Origin: Allolobophora icterica
Lineage: Eukaryota > Annelida > Clitellata > Crassiclitellata > Lumbricidae
DNA length: 64,000 nucleotides
Reading direction: 5' to 3'
Assembly: GCA_963556255.1 (NCBI GenBank)
Contig: OY744604.1
Span: 95,167,375-95,231,374, forward strand
Shown here: positions 33,901-44,399 of the stretch, in pieces
Numbering within the stretch: position 1 is the first letter of the stretch
How the letters are laid out: the number at the start of each line of letters is the position of its first letter
Position numbers and translations under genes: made by a program
Notes under the pieces: generated by a model
Told to the model about the DNA's origin: nothing
What the model saw: the letters and a program-made list of their open reading frames with translations, nothing else
Databases searched by the model: none

Positions 33901-35424
33901 ACTGCCTCCTGTGATGCCAATAACCACACAATAACTTTTCTGCTGACACCATGTGCTGCTGGCGCCGTTCCGCTCGCTGTGGTAATAACATGTGGACAGT
34001 CGCAAGCTGACTATGAAGCTGGATTCAGGCTGCTGAAAGACACATGTGGCAATATGTTTGGTGGTTCCAGCTATCCTGCAGTTTTCATGACTGATGACAG
34101 TAATGCTGAACGAAGCGCTCTGGCTGCCACATGGCCTGAAAGCATGCTGCGACTCTGTCTGTTCCATGTGCCACAGGCGAACTGGAGATGGCTGTGGGAT
34201 TCAAAGAATGCCATCACAAAGGAAGACAGGCCCCCACTGATGGATGAATTCAGGCAGATTATGATGGCCACGTCAAAAGAAGGTGCTTTGGAGGCATTCA
34301 ACTTGGCCGTTAGATCTCATCTGTCAGTTAAGTACCCACGATGGCAAGAAAGGGTCAAGAAATACTTTGAACGGCGTGAAGCGTGGTGCATAGCGTGGAG
34401 GTCTGCAGAACATCGTGGACACCACACAAACAACTACAGTGAAGTCGCAGTTCGCCTGTTCAAGGACATTGTCCTCTCGCGCCTCAAGGCATACAACGTG
34501 GTGTCACTTGTGGACTTTGTGTGTACCGCCATGGATCAGTACTATTCCCATCGCTTGATGCAATTTGCTCATTCTCGAGTTGCAACGCCACACATTTGGT
34601 TGCGAAAGCTAAAGTTAAAAGCTGCGTATGTTGATGCTGGAGCCATTAAGCAGACTACAGACTCCATGTACCTGATACCGAGCGAAAGTGATTCTTCCAT
34701 CTTGTACACTGTGGATATCAACATCGGCATCTGTTCGTGCCAGGATGGAATGTGCGGACATTTCTGTAAACATCAAGCCGCCATCTTAATACACGTGCCA
34801 GATGTGTTCCTACCAAACGCCCCACCAGTGGACACGGCTGCAAGACACAGAATGGCTGTAGTTGCATTGGGTGACAAAGCCCAGGAATCGTCATTCTACG
34901 AACCATTCACTGCAGATGACCAACCAACGCATTCAGCTCCGACTTCCTCAGCTAACTGTTCTCCATCTGTACCGCAAATGCATGAGTCAGTGGACCACCA
35001 ACAGTCCAATGATCCAACATCAGCTGATACACCGCCTCCTGTTGTGGGTGACAGCACCAATGTAATTATGTCTGTGCTGGATGTCATGAAGCAGTTGCAT
35101 GATCAGTTTGGGTCCTCGACATCTGGTTCGACTCGTTTTCTCACGAGGCTTGGCAATGTCCGAACTGGCAGTGAATGGGAAACCTTCCTGCACTCGTTTG
35201 GGAGTGCGGTTCCTCTTAGACATCATCATCGCGCTGCCATCCGTGTTCAACCAACATCCCTAGCCCGCCGCCGGTCTGGGATCACCCGTGGTAGCAAGCG
35301 TCTTGCCAGTGGACGCCCACCATCAAGTGACCCCCTGCGACTTAAGGCCAAGCGCCCTCGAAGTCTGAGCTACAACATAGAACGGAATCAGACGAATGCC
35401 AAATCGCATGGTGATGGCCATTAG
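30937..35424 (+). CDS. MULE transposase with SWIM zinc finger, five exons, 772 residues
   Basis: Exons 30937-31170, 31879-31989, 32529-32640, 33025-33215 and 33754-35424 join in frame with good GT-AG sites, from ATG to TAG. The N-terminal part has a Cys/His cluster (CHH, GGCNKRG, NCQC) like WRKY/FLYWCH-type DNA-binding fingers. The catalytic core shows FVDSTASCD (Asp about 264), TDDSNAERSAL (Asp about 330) and LCLFH, the D-D and C/H blocks of Mutator-like DDE transposases. A SWIM finger, CSCQDGMCGHFCKH, is at 543-556. The tail ends in a basic stretch (KAKRPRS). A polyadenylation signal AATAAA is near 36343. No stop or frameshift is seen, so it may be functional or recently active. A longer open frame before 33754 is intron. 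The start codon is the first ATG of the first exon. Confidence 0.88.
32040..32420 (+). mobile_element. LINE C-terminal fragment inside a MULE intron
   Basis: A plus-strand frame encodes LKSLHRLPVQLRICIK, GHVYKTLH and YSPPVL, the LxWLPxxxRIxFK block of CR1/L2-like LINE proteins. It is followed by a TTGTTATTATTG tail. It lies in the intron 31990-32528. Confidence 0.65.
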
Positions 35425-36564
35425 TGCTTTAACTGTAGTTTGTGAACACTTGTGCATTAACTCCAAGTGTGCTCAGTTTATTGGATAGAGGTGAAATATG
35501 CATCATTTTCATATCTATGTTGATTCATGTTCTTCTGGTAGCTAATCCCTCTGTTGATTGCCCTTCTGTGTTTAGACGAGTCACATTTAAGAATAATCAC
35601 AAGTTATGATATCACTTAAAAACGTTGACCTTATTGCAGACTTGCCTGAGCACTGCTTGCTGACTGATGAACTTTCTGTTCTTAATAATAAGAAAGTTTT
35701 ACATCATTTTGGTTAATGTAGCAAGTTCATCAGATTACTTTACTGTGATGCAGTGCTATATAAATTTACAATTAGAATGGAACAGTTTTCCTCAATGCTA
35801 TATACCTTGGAATTGATTTCTGGTGATATGTGGCAATTTCCTACTGTCTGTAAAGTCACTCCAGAAGTAACTGGACAATGGACACCCATCTTAAGACTAA
35901 GGCCATGTGGTGTATAATGCATATTCAAGTTCTGAGGTGTTTAGAAATGCACTGTAAATATCTATAGACACCCACAGATATATATAAATGCTTGCATGCA
36001 CATTATAACTGCATTTGTATGCCCCTACTGGATTAATTAACAAATGCATGCTGTTGTGATTTTGAATCTTAATGTCCAGATTATGATGATACCAGTTTAC
36101 AAGTCGCTTGTCCACTTGTAGGGATATGTTATGTACAGTTTTGTTTCTTAAAAATAGATTTTTAAGCATTTATCATTTAGCTTTGACTGTACTCGTTTTT
36201 GTCTGTATTATTACACACATTTAATGTTTGCTGTTACAGACTGTTTGATACTATAGACAGCTTATTTAATTTCTTGGCTTTATGCATGTTTTTGTTTGAA
36301 GGTAAAAGCAACATCATTCAAGGTTTCATCGTTAGCAGTTAGAAAATAAAACTTCAACTGAAATGTTTCATTATTTCAATGCCTAAATACAAAGTCGCTG
36401 TTAGGTAATTATTAGACTCCATTTCCTTCCCACTCCAGCAGCTCGATATTGAGAGATGTGCACGATGTCCAAGAGTCATTTGGTATGTAGAGTTAATCTA
36501 GTGGCCAGACGAGGAAATGGCTTCTGAGAAAAGCATGGAACATGTAGGAACACAACTCGGTAAT

Positions 36565-37312
36565 CCTGGAAACAGCGGTCCCAAATTATAAAATCGGTAT
36601 GTATTCACATATGTATGTATGTACGTGTGTATATATGTATGTATGTACATGTATGTATGCATGTATGTATGTATGAACGTGTGTATATATGTATGTATGT
36701 ACATACATCTATGTATGTATGTATGAACGTGTGTATGTACGTGTGTATGCATGTATGTGTTTATGTATATATGTATGTGTGTATGTATGTATTAAATTAA
36801 TATAAAGACAAGAAATGGTTGGTGTGTATGTATGTGTGTGTGTATGCATGTATGTGTTATGTATATATATATATATGTGCATACATACATACATATATAC
36901 ATACATACATACTTGCATACATACAAAAGTACATTATTACATGCATACATACATACATACATTAATACATGTATGTACAATACATAAAAACATGTATGTA
37001 CATATATGCATACATATATACATACGTACATATGTGAATACATACATACATACATACAAACGTACATACATACATACAAAGATACATGTACGTACGTACA
37101 TATATACACACATACATATATACATAAACACATACATGCATACACACGTACATACACACCTCCATACATACATACATACATACATGTATGTACATACATA
37201 CATATATACACACGTACATTTCTTGTCTTTATATTAATTTCGTATGTGAACCCATTACTACATACCGATTTATTTAATTTCATAATTTGGGACCGCCGTT
37301 TCCAGGATTACC
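36565..37312. repeat. Fold-back of ATGT/ACAT microsatellites with matched flanks
   Basis: Flanks CCTGGAAACAGCGGTCCC at 36565 and GGGACCGCCGTTTCCAGG at 37312 are inverted, as are AATATAAAGACAAGAAATG and CATTTCTTGTCTTTATATT further in. The rest is (ATGT)n on one side and (ACAT)n on the other. The reading frames with Met/Tyr/Val/Cys or His/Thr/Tyr/Ile are artefacts. Confidence 0.85.
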
Positions 37313-38757
37313 CACAACTCTTGTTATATGAAAACATTTCTTAGTTAAACTCAAAATTAAATGTTGGACGATTGATGAAAATAATACTGAAACTAACTAG
37401 CAGCTGGATCATCTATGTAAATATTACATAATAAAACACAAACTAGAAGTTGAAACTGCGATTAAAATATATCGTTTTAGCGCCGTGGATGATCGATGAA
37501 AATCTGTCATAGTAAAACAAACTAGAAGTTGGAAGATTGATGAAAATATAGCTCAAACTAGAAGATGGACAATCGATGAAAATATAACTGAAACTATAAG
37601 TTGGATGAACGATGATTATTTATTGTATTAATATTTATTCTATTATAACGTTTCAATTAAAATAATTTCGGACGCTAAAACCCAGGATTGCCCGTTAATG
37701 AATGTTAAATAAACGCATGCGCTACATAACTAAATTTTTTGACATCTCCCTACTCCTTCGTATTTACGTAGAATCATAGACGTATAGGGAGCGAAATCGT
37801 CGTCACTTATGAATATTTATTAACCTATATCGGCAGCCAATCAACAGCGGAACGTCATCGCTCATGAATATTCATATCCGAATTCGTATAGAGATTGTTA
37901 ATATGCCGGACGCACACTTGGAGTATATATAAGGGCCTAAGTCAGTTAGAAGATAGAGTCATACAGAGGGAGTCTTCAGATAGTCATATAGTACAGTAGA
38001 GATATAATAGTACAGTAGAGAGAAGATAGTACAGTAGAGAGTCTTCAGGAGTCAATAGAGAGTAGTTAGTTGAAGAGAAGTTAGTCTTAAGGGAGTCTTC
38101 GGTTAAGTTGTCTTCGGTTAAGTTAGAGTTCGGTTTATGAAGAAGTAGTGAGCAGAGAACTTTAATCGAACGATCGTAGTCGATTGATTGTTTTACGTTC
38201 TTCTCTGTCAAGGACAGAAGTTTTGTGGTTTCACACAAGTTTCGTTGTTTCATACGTGAGTGGAATTCTTTTATGATTATCGAATATCATTTGAAACTAC
38301 GATTTGACTTTGCGTTTCTCTCAACGGCATTAAGTTCAGATTCCTCAGTCGTACAAGAAGCCGAATAGATAAGTCCTCTGATAGACCACGGAGGCCGAAC
38401 CCCTAGAAGAACTAAAGAGATTCTTTGTAGCCCCCCCCCCCTTACTGTGGCCTACTACTCGCATCCTGGTACTTTTGTGAAGAGGTCAGCTGGATAGACA
38501 AGGGGTGGTTCGCTACAGTAGTTACAAAAAAACTTAAATGTTTTTTTGGTAATAATACTCGTGGTTGTTATGTGCTTGTCTTTATGATTGAGCAAAGAGG
38601 AAGCACTGTTGCAACAGTGCGTCTTTTCCCAGCTGAAAGAGCTTAAGGAAAGGGGGAGAGGAAAACAGGGCAGGATAGGCGATGGGATCATCCGATCACG
38701 GGATCATGGCAATGAAATTCTCGCCCCAGTACCTTTTAGTAAAAGTCGGCGCCTATG

Positions 38758-39109
38758 GTCTAAACATACATATTTAGGGGCAAAGATTCCAATAGAACTA
38801 ATTGGAATTACTTAAGTACAAGAGAAAAGCTAATTATGGTAGCCATCTTGAAGTTAAGGTGACCTTAAAATTTAATTTTCCCATTTTGGATTACTTCCTC
38901 GTCATGTTAAATTAATTTAAAATTATGATTATAATTTGTTTGTTATGCGTACAGTATTTTGGGCAACGATTGCAATGGAACTAACCATTTATGAAACTTG
39001 TTGTTGTGTTCATGTTCATGTAGAAATTAAACAAATTTTGGAATATCAACAATTCAGCCTGTTATTATTGTCCTCAGAAATGTACATACATTAAACGATA
39101 TTACAGAGC
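38758..39109 (+). other. Right part of the older repeat interrupted by the 9.7-kb element
   Basis: Starts with the duplicated GTCTAAAC and continues the second ~315-bp repeat (TACATATTTAGGGGCAAAG), then AT-rich sequence to the fold-back arm at 39110. No gene. Confidence 0.7.
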
Positions 39110-40518
39110 TAGTCCACATTTTGGAACTAGTGTCCACACAAAGTACTGCCCACAGAGTTATATAGGGCCTAACATTGTCAACGTCATTCCAGGTCACATA
39201 GGCCTCTACACAGACAGAGACCAGTTCACTGTCGAGCAGCTTTCACACGTTTGCACTGTCCCCTACAGCCCTTCTCGAAACATCATCTGAGCAGTTCTGT
39301 CCAGAAGCTTTGGCAAGTGTTGTCCACTTCACTTCCCAGTCTCTTTCGATCGTTTTCAGCCACCCCAATCACCAGGACATGGTATCCCAGGGACAGCTAC
39401 AAACATCTGTGCCCATACATGACCTGCCTGGTGGGCAGCTCTCTTGGCGTGTTCCACAAGTGCAGCTTGAGTTGGTGGAAAGCCATCCATTGGTACATCG
39501 AGCTGATCATCATCAGAGCTGGAAGTTGATGCTAAGGTGCAAAAGGCTGGGATGACGTCGTTGAATGTCTTCCAAATGTTCCAACAGTCCTTTCTCCACG
39601 ACCAGCAGAGGATGATACTGTATGACATCTGCTAAATGAGTGTAGGAAGGGCAAGACTACGCACTTCTCTGGGCCAAGGACACGTGCCATCTCATGAGTT
39701 TATAGGTATCTAAAGCTTTGCCTGAGGAAAGACAACCCACAGTTCATCAATGCTGAGCTGTTGAACCGCTGCTATGGCTAACCTCAGAGTCAACTGTGCG
39801 GATCATCACTTTACGATAGCCATGTTTGGCAGCATCAGAGACACGCAGCAAAATCCTTGTATCAGATTCCTCCTGAGTAAAAGGAGCCAGAGGCGTAGCT
39901 AGGGGGGGAGCAGGGGGAGCGACCGCTCCCCCTGAGACCATTTTCCAAAATGTGGGGCCTTTTTCACAATTTATTTATTCCAATCGTTCGAAAATTATCT
40001 ATTCCAATCGTTCAAACGACATAAGAAATAATTATGTCAATTTGTCCTTGAACGGTAAACCTCTTTCAAACTACACTACTAAACAGTTGGCTGGGGAAAA
40101 AGGTATTCTTCGGACACTTTATGCTCGAATTCCTAGTTCTAATATTCTACGAAAAAGTGCCAGAGAAGGCTTTCAGTTTATCCACACATTTACAGAAAAG
40201 TAGCATTGGTTTGCTCTGAGCTTCGAATTCAACTATTTGAAAAGGAGAGGAAAAACATGTGAAATGAATTTGAATCTGAGTTTGAATGGATTGAGAATTC
40301 ATTCATTCACGAGAATGAAACCATTGAGCAGGCTCAAAAACGTGATATTACTACTGACTATATGAGCAACATAGAGTTGGAAAAAGAAAGAAATTCCGAG
40401 AGGGAATATCAGTTGATGATTCCAGAAAAAAAAATCATGGATGAAACCTACCTATTGTCTCTAGATTGTGTTATAAATAGCACAACTAAAAGAATGCATT
40501 AACTTATTCATTCGATTA

Positions 40519-40930
40519 ATTACTATAGCCTATAGCCTATAGCACCTCTTCAAGGGCTCAGAGGTGCTCCCGACTCCAGCAAGGCCAAATAGGACAGTTT
40601 TCAATCTAGTGTGAAACGTATCAGTGGGAGTTCTGAGGAGCAGGCGCAGCTCCAAAGGAGCTCGTTCCATGCCGTCGGACCTACCACTGAGCACTGTTTC
40701 GCGTGGTGGCTGTGCGGGCAAAAGGCACAATGAGCATCCCTTTCCCCGAAGAGCGGAGGTGGCGGCTACCCTGAAATCCCAGCACGAGGCGCCAAAGGAC
40801 CCGCAGAGAAGCTGGAGTGCAGCCCAGCTGGCACCGCCACACCTAGGAAACAACCCTGTATAATACGCGTTGGCTGATAGGAAGCCAATGTAGGACCTTC
40901 TGCATATAACCAGAGACATGAGCATTTGAG
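40519..40930 (-). mobile_element. LINE 3' fragment (CR1/L2-like), nested in the hAT element
   Basis: On the minus strand a frame encodes MERAPLELRLLLRTPTDTF then HTRLKTVLFGLAGVGSTSE, like the WNxLPLExR...FKxxLKTxLF end of LINE proteins. It ends with GTCGGGAGCACCTCTGAG, GGTGCTATAGG and a (CTATAGG)n tail. The same 3' end is on the SINE at 10187. Confidence 0.75.
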
Positions 40931-41045
40931 CATTTTACAAACGTGGCTTCCAAAATTTTGTTGTTTAGATCCAAAGCATTTTTAGCAATGTAGCCAAATT
41001 AGAATCTCTAGCAGACATGTACTAAAATTCATGATCGCCAATGAC

Positions 41046-41600
41046 CAGTGATGGGCACTAAACTATTTATTTTTAGTTAAACTAAAACTATTTTCCAACT
41101 AAAAAAAGTAGTTTAACTAAAGTTGGTAACTGATTTTGGAAATTAGTTAACTAAACTAAAAAAGTAGTTAAACTTTTTCCAACTTTTTCCAACTTTTTCT
41201 ACAAACATTTTTACAATAACAGAGGTTAAGTGAACTGCAATAATGCAGAGCGTCAATGACAATTTCACCTTCAAACTATGCAATGTGTAGTTATGTACTG
41301 TTCTGGCATACAGTTACAAGCGTACTGTAAGTAGTGTATGAATTTGAAAACACAGGCTGTTAATGCTAAAACCTTGCAGTGTTAAAATGTTTTTTGTTGA
41401 CAGTGTTCAATGTTCATTGTGGAAAAAAAGTTGCATATTACTGATTTTTTTTAGTCAAACTCTTAGTTAGCAACTAAATTTTTTTAGTTAAACTATGGTT
41501 TTAACAAAACTATTTTTTTTAGTTAAACTTCACCCTTAACTAAAATTTTTTAGTTAAACTAAAAGTTAGCAACTTTTTAGTTAACTATTGCCCATCACTG
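41046..41600. mobile_element. hAT MITE (555 bp)
   Basis: Ends CAGTGATGGGCACTA and ATTGCCCATCACTG; perfect 8-bp duplications CCAATGAC at 41038-41045 and 41601-41608. The interior repeats TTTAGTTAAACTAAA-like palindromes. No coding capacity. Confidence 0.95.
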
Positions 41601-42640
41601 CCAATGACATGTGTTCCATTTATCCTAGCCTGCAGTTTATATTGTGCTGCCTTTTGATGAACTTGCCAATAAACAGCACTGGTGTGAAACAATCCTTTAG
41701 CCGACTCAAACTCATAAAATCATACGTAGGCCTATACATTCTACAATGGCGAGGACGTACAGATTGTCTGGTTTAGCTTTGATTACGATCAAGACAGTTC
41801 GCTAGTGAAGTAGATCATAAGGAAGTAATCGATAACTTTGCTAAAAATGAAGTCTAGACGAAAAGGCTGTTTTAATTGGTTTGTGTTTGTACTGTTATGT
41901 TATAGCCTAGTACACTATAGGCTACTATTACACATTTACTATACATATTGCTTTTACCACCTTTTGGGTGTTTCAGTGCTTCTATTTATAATACAAAAAT
42001 AAATATGCCTATTTACAATCATAATGAATGTTATTAATTGAAATTATTTATTTTGGTGGCTGGGGCCTTTTTTCATGAGATCGCTCCCCCTGGTGTTAAA
42101 ACCTGGCTACGCCACTGAAAGGAGCAAGTCCAATGATGCTCTTGGCTGAGTACAGAGCACGTCCTTGCGGTGTATGACGATGACCTGTCTTTCTGTTTCT
42201 GTTTCAAGTTTTGTTATTTACAGGCTCAAAAAAGAAAACAACTCTGACTTGTTTTCACTGTTCATTAGAAATTCCTGCCAGTTTTTAGGTAGAGCATTAG
42301 AAGATTCCACGCGCCTGCTGCATCCCTTACCCCTCACACTGCATGTGTATGTCTTCAAGCTGCCATGTACAATGTGCACATATTCATCCCATACCACATC
42401 TACCCTATGCTCATGCTTCAGCTGTCTTGTGATGTAGGGCAAGAAAACATGGAAAGAATAATCTAAGAAAGTGCACACAGTGCCAGGTTTCAGTATGTTG
42501 ACTAAGACTGCTTCGTCCAAGATAACAGCATCAACAGTAGGTGCACCCAGTGATTGGCAGTGAAAAGCTTGGTTGGATATCTGAGATGGCGTCATCTGCT
42601 GGAGTGGGAGCCACGTCTTCTAGGCAGCTCACAATGTCTT

Positions 42641-43610
42641 ACTTGGTTCCTAGCCGCAATTTATCTATATTCGAAAGCGATGGTGGGTGTTAGTCGTACG
42701 AGCAACGAGGAGAAGGTGAATGAGGCACGGAAGCAGCTGTTTTCACAGAGAGGCAGACCAACGCAAGCTGCATTTGTGGAACACGCCAAGAGAGCAGCTG
42801 CTGTCTACCAGACAGGTCATGTATGGGCAGGGCCGCCGACAGAAATTCCGGGCCCCTAGGCAGAGCAACCACGGGCCCCTAGGCAGAGCAGTCGCGGGCC
42901 CCTAGGCAGAACAGTCACTGGCCCCTAGGCAGAGCAGTTACGGGCCTCTAAACTATCTTTAGGCTTTATATAAATATAATATCGTACGGTCGTACAAAAA
43001 AATATAAAAAAACAAATTGAAATAATAAAAGTGCGTGTATGACCGTACAATACTATATTTATATATTATTATATACAACTGATTTTATTCAGATGCTTAT
43101 AGTTTAAACTGATTGTAGTTAAGCGTCATATAATAGGCTATATTGTAAAGGGCATAAATCCTAAACATTGTTTAACTGATTATGATATTTTTCATAAGTT
43201 GATTGCGGGCCCGGCCCGGGCCCCTAAAAAGTCGCCGGGCCCCTGGGCATTTGCCCCCCTGCCCCCGTCTCGGCGGGCCTGTGTATGGGCACAGATGTTC
43301 GTAGCTGTTCCTAGGATACCATGTCCTGGTGATTGGGGGTGGCTGAAAACGATCGAAAGAGACTGCATGGGAAGTGAAGTGGACAACACTTGCCAAAGCT
43401 TCTGGACAGAACTGCTCAGATGATACTGCGAGAAGGGCTGTAGGGGACAGTGCAAACGTGTTAAAGCTGCTCGACAGTGAACTGGTCTCTGTCTGTGTAG
43501 AGGCCTATGTGACCTGGAATGACGTTGACAATGTTAGGCCCTATATAACTCTGTGGGCAGTACTTTGTCTGGACACTAGTTCCAAAATGTGGACTAGCTC
43601 TGTAATAATT
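42641..43610 (+). pseudogene. Same transposon protein, sense copy of the C-terminal part
   Basis: A plus-strand frame encodes SNEEKVNEARKQLFSQRG and PTQAAFVEHAKRAAAVYQTG, interrupted by a hAT MITE at 42828-43281. It then continues through AQMFVAVPRIPCPGDWGW, followed by non-coding text. 43290-43610 is the inverted partner of 39110-39430. Confidence 0.7.
42828..43281. mobile_element. Non-autonomous hAT-type element (454 bp)
   Basis: Ends CAGGGCCGCCGACAG and TCTCGGCGGGCCTG; perfect duplications TGTATGGG at 42820-42827 and 43282-43289. The left end has four tandem GGGCCCCTAGGCAGAGCA-type units. It interrupts the sense transposon-protein copy. Confidence 0.92.
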
Positions 43611-43638
43611 ATCAGGCGCTTAATTAAAGAATAAAATA

Positions 43639-43669
<31 letters not shown>

Positions 43670-43674
43670 TATTG

Positions 43675-44366
43675 CTTTGAAATTCAAGTCAACGATATAT
43701 CGTTGACCCTTTAAAAATACACCATGACGATCGCTAGATCTCCAAGTTGACAAGGTGATGTATCAACCGATGGTTTCTTGGCCTTCTTTAAGTTTTCGAA
43801 GAAAGGAAATAGTGGTGTCGTGGAGATTCGTTTCAATTTTATTGTTTATAAAGAGTTTCGCTTACATTTGGCTAAATCTGTTGCTTTCGTTATACTTTAT
43901 TTATAATTTACTGCTAGTTATTATATTGAAAAGGAAAACCAGTAATGTTTGTAATTTTGATTTTATAAAATCAGAATATAATGAATTAAATAACCGTAAA
44001 GAAGGAATATATATATATATTATGCTGTTATTCGTTAGAGGGAGCTAGTAGCAAGTTATGATTCAACCGCAGTTGCATATAATTGCCCTCTGGCGAATGA
44101 AGTTGAATTAATTTCGTTTACCTTTGTTATATCACAGTATAAATAATTATTTATCACCTTGTCACCTTGTGCTGTCAGCTCGTGGAGCTCTAGCGATCGT
44201 CCTGGTGAACACACTCCACCGTCTCCTATTCGATGACAAGTCTCTCAATTCCGCCAAATTCATGCCAGTTACATCTTGTATCTCATCCATCCATCTCCTC
44301 CTTGGGCGACCCAGTCTTCTCCTCCCCTCACCGCACGCAATTATTTATACTGTGGTTATATCTAAC
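43675..44366. repeat. Dispersed repeat (~450 bp), copy B, with insertion
   Basis: Near-identical to 26925-27372 but split by a palindromic insert and RTE fragment at about 44134-44358. Preceded by a (TTA)n tail (43638-43665) after GGCGCTTAATTAAAGAATAAA, the end of the SINE family seen at 56390. Confidence 0.8.
44155..44338 (-). mobile_element. Short RTE LINE 3' fragment
   Basis: Homologous to 27545-27735 (CACCTTGTCACCTTGTGCTG and CATCCATCT...CTCCTTGG). Flanked by AATTATTTAT at 44145-44154 and 44339-44348, a 10-bp target duplication. Confidence 0.8.
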
Positions 44367-44399
44367 CTCGGTCACATAAGTAAGCAGATCAAATGGACT

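Larger units (their letters stand above)
30799..37905 (+). mobile_element. Mutator-like (MULE) DNA transposon, 7.1 kb, possibly intact
   Basis: Inverted ends start ATATTAACAATCTCTATACG, are identical for about 43 bp and recognisable for about 75 bp, and are flanked by CCGGACGC at 30791-30798 and 37906-37913 (8-bp duplication). It encodes a five-exon transposase. Subterminal arrays of CTTCTAGTTTGAGCTATATT-like motifs occur at 31450-31570 and, inverted, at 37360-37620. A LINE fragment (about 32040-32420) and an ATGT fold-back (36565-37312) lie inside. Confidence 0.9.
30731..38517 (+). mobile_element. Possible solo LTR or promoter-like element, split by the MULE
   Basis: Left part 30731-30790 begins TGTTAGGCGGACATGG. 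The right part starts at 37914 with TATATATAAGG at 37924 and runs to GGTTCGCTACA at 38517. TG...CA ends and a TATA box suggest an LTR, but the flanks (GTGAT and GTAGT) do not match well and no retroelement gene is present. Confidence 0.3.
29034..38757. mobile_element. 9.7-kb composite DNA element with hAT-like ends
   Basis: Outer ends CATAGGCGCCGACT and AGTCGGCGCCTATG, with perfect 8-bp duplications GTCTAAAC at 29026-29033 and 38758-38765. The block CTCGCCCCAGTAC recurs in both orientations near the two ends. Its own transposase was not found: the interior is filled with a hAT relic (29720-30606), an LTR-like sequence and a MULE (30799-37905). 8-bp duplications and CA...TG ends suggest hAT. 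Confidence 0.85.
39888..42117 (+). mobile_element. hAT element (2.23 kb) with degraded transposase
   Basis: Ends CAGAGGCGTAGCTAGG and CCTGGCTACGCCACTG, with perfect duplications AAAGGAGC at 39880-39887 and 42118-42125. A transposase relic at about 41640-41850 encodes LPINSTGVKQSFSRLKLIKS, RLSGLALITI and VIDNFAKNEV, the hAT dimerisation domain, with stops and shifts. An open frame at 39952-40203 near the left end is not recognised. A LINE fragment and a MITE are nested inside. Confidence 0.88.
39110..42640 (-). pseudogene. Transposon-protein relic, antisense copy, split by a hAT element
   Basis: Minus-strand blocks in order: APTVDAVILDEAVLVNILKP, FLPYITRQLKHEHRVDVVWD and NWQEFLMNSENKSELFSFL (42595-42218). 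Then, after the hAT element at 39888-42117, come FTQEESDTRILLRVSDAA and MIRTVDSEV (about 39890-39790) and PPTQAALVEHAKRAAHQAGH (about 39470). Blocks of this kind (HEEADTRILLH, PPTQAALxxHxKRAAYQAG) are known to me from uncharacterised, highly repeated invertebrate proteins, assumed to be transposon-borne. Frameshifts and the insertion make it non-functional. The exact superfamily is not known to me. Confidence 0.7.

Noticed and set aside
36498..37283. Frames rich in Met/Tyr/Val/Cys and His/Thr/Tyr/Ile
   Set aside because: They are translations of ATGT/ACAT microsatellites in a fold-back.
30731..38517. Full retrotransposon
   Set aside because: Only an LTR-like sequence is present; no capsid, protease or polymerase gene, and the flanks do not form a clean duplication.
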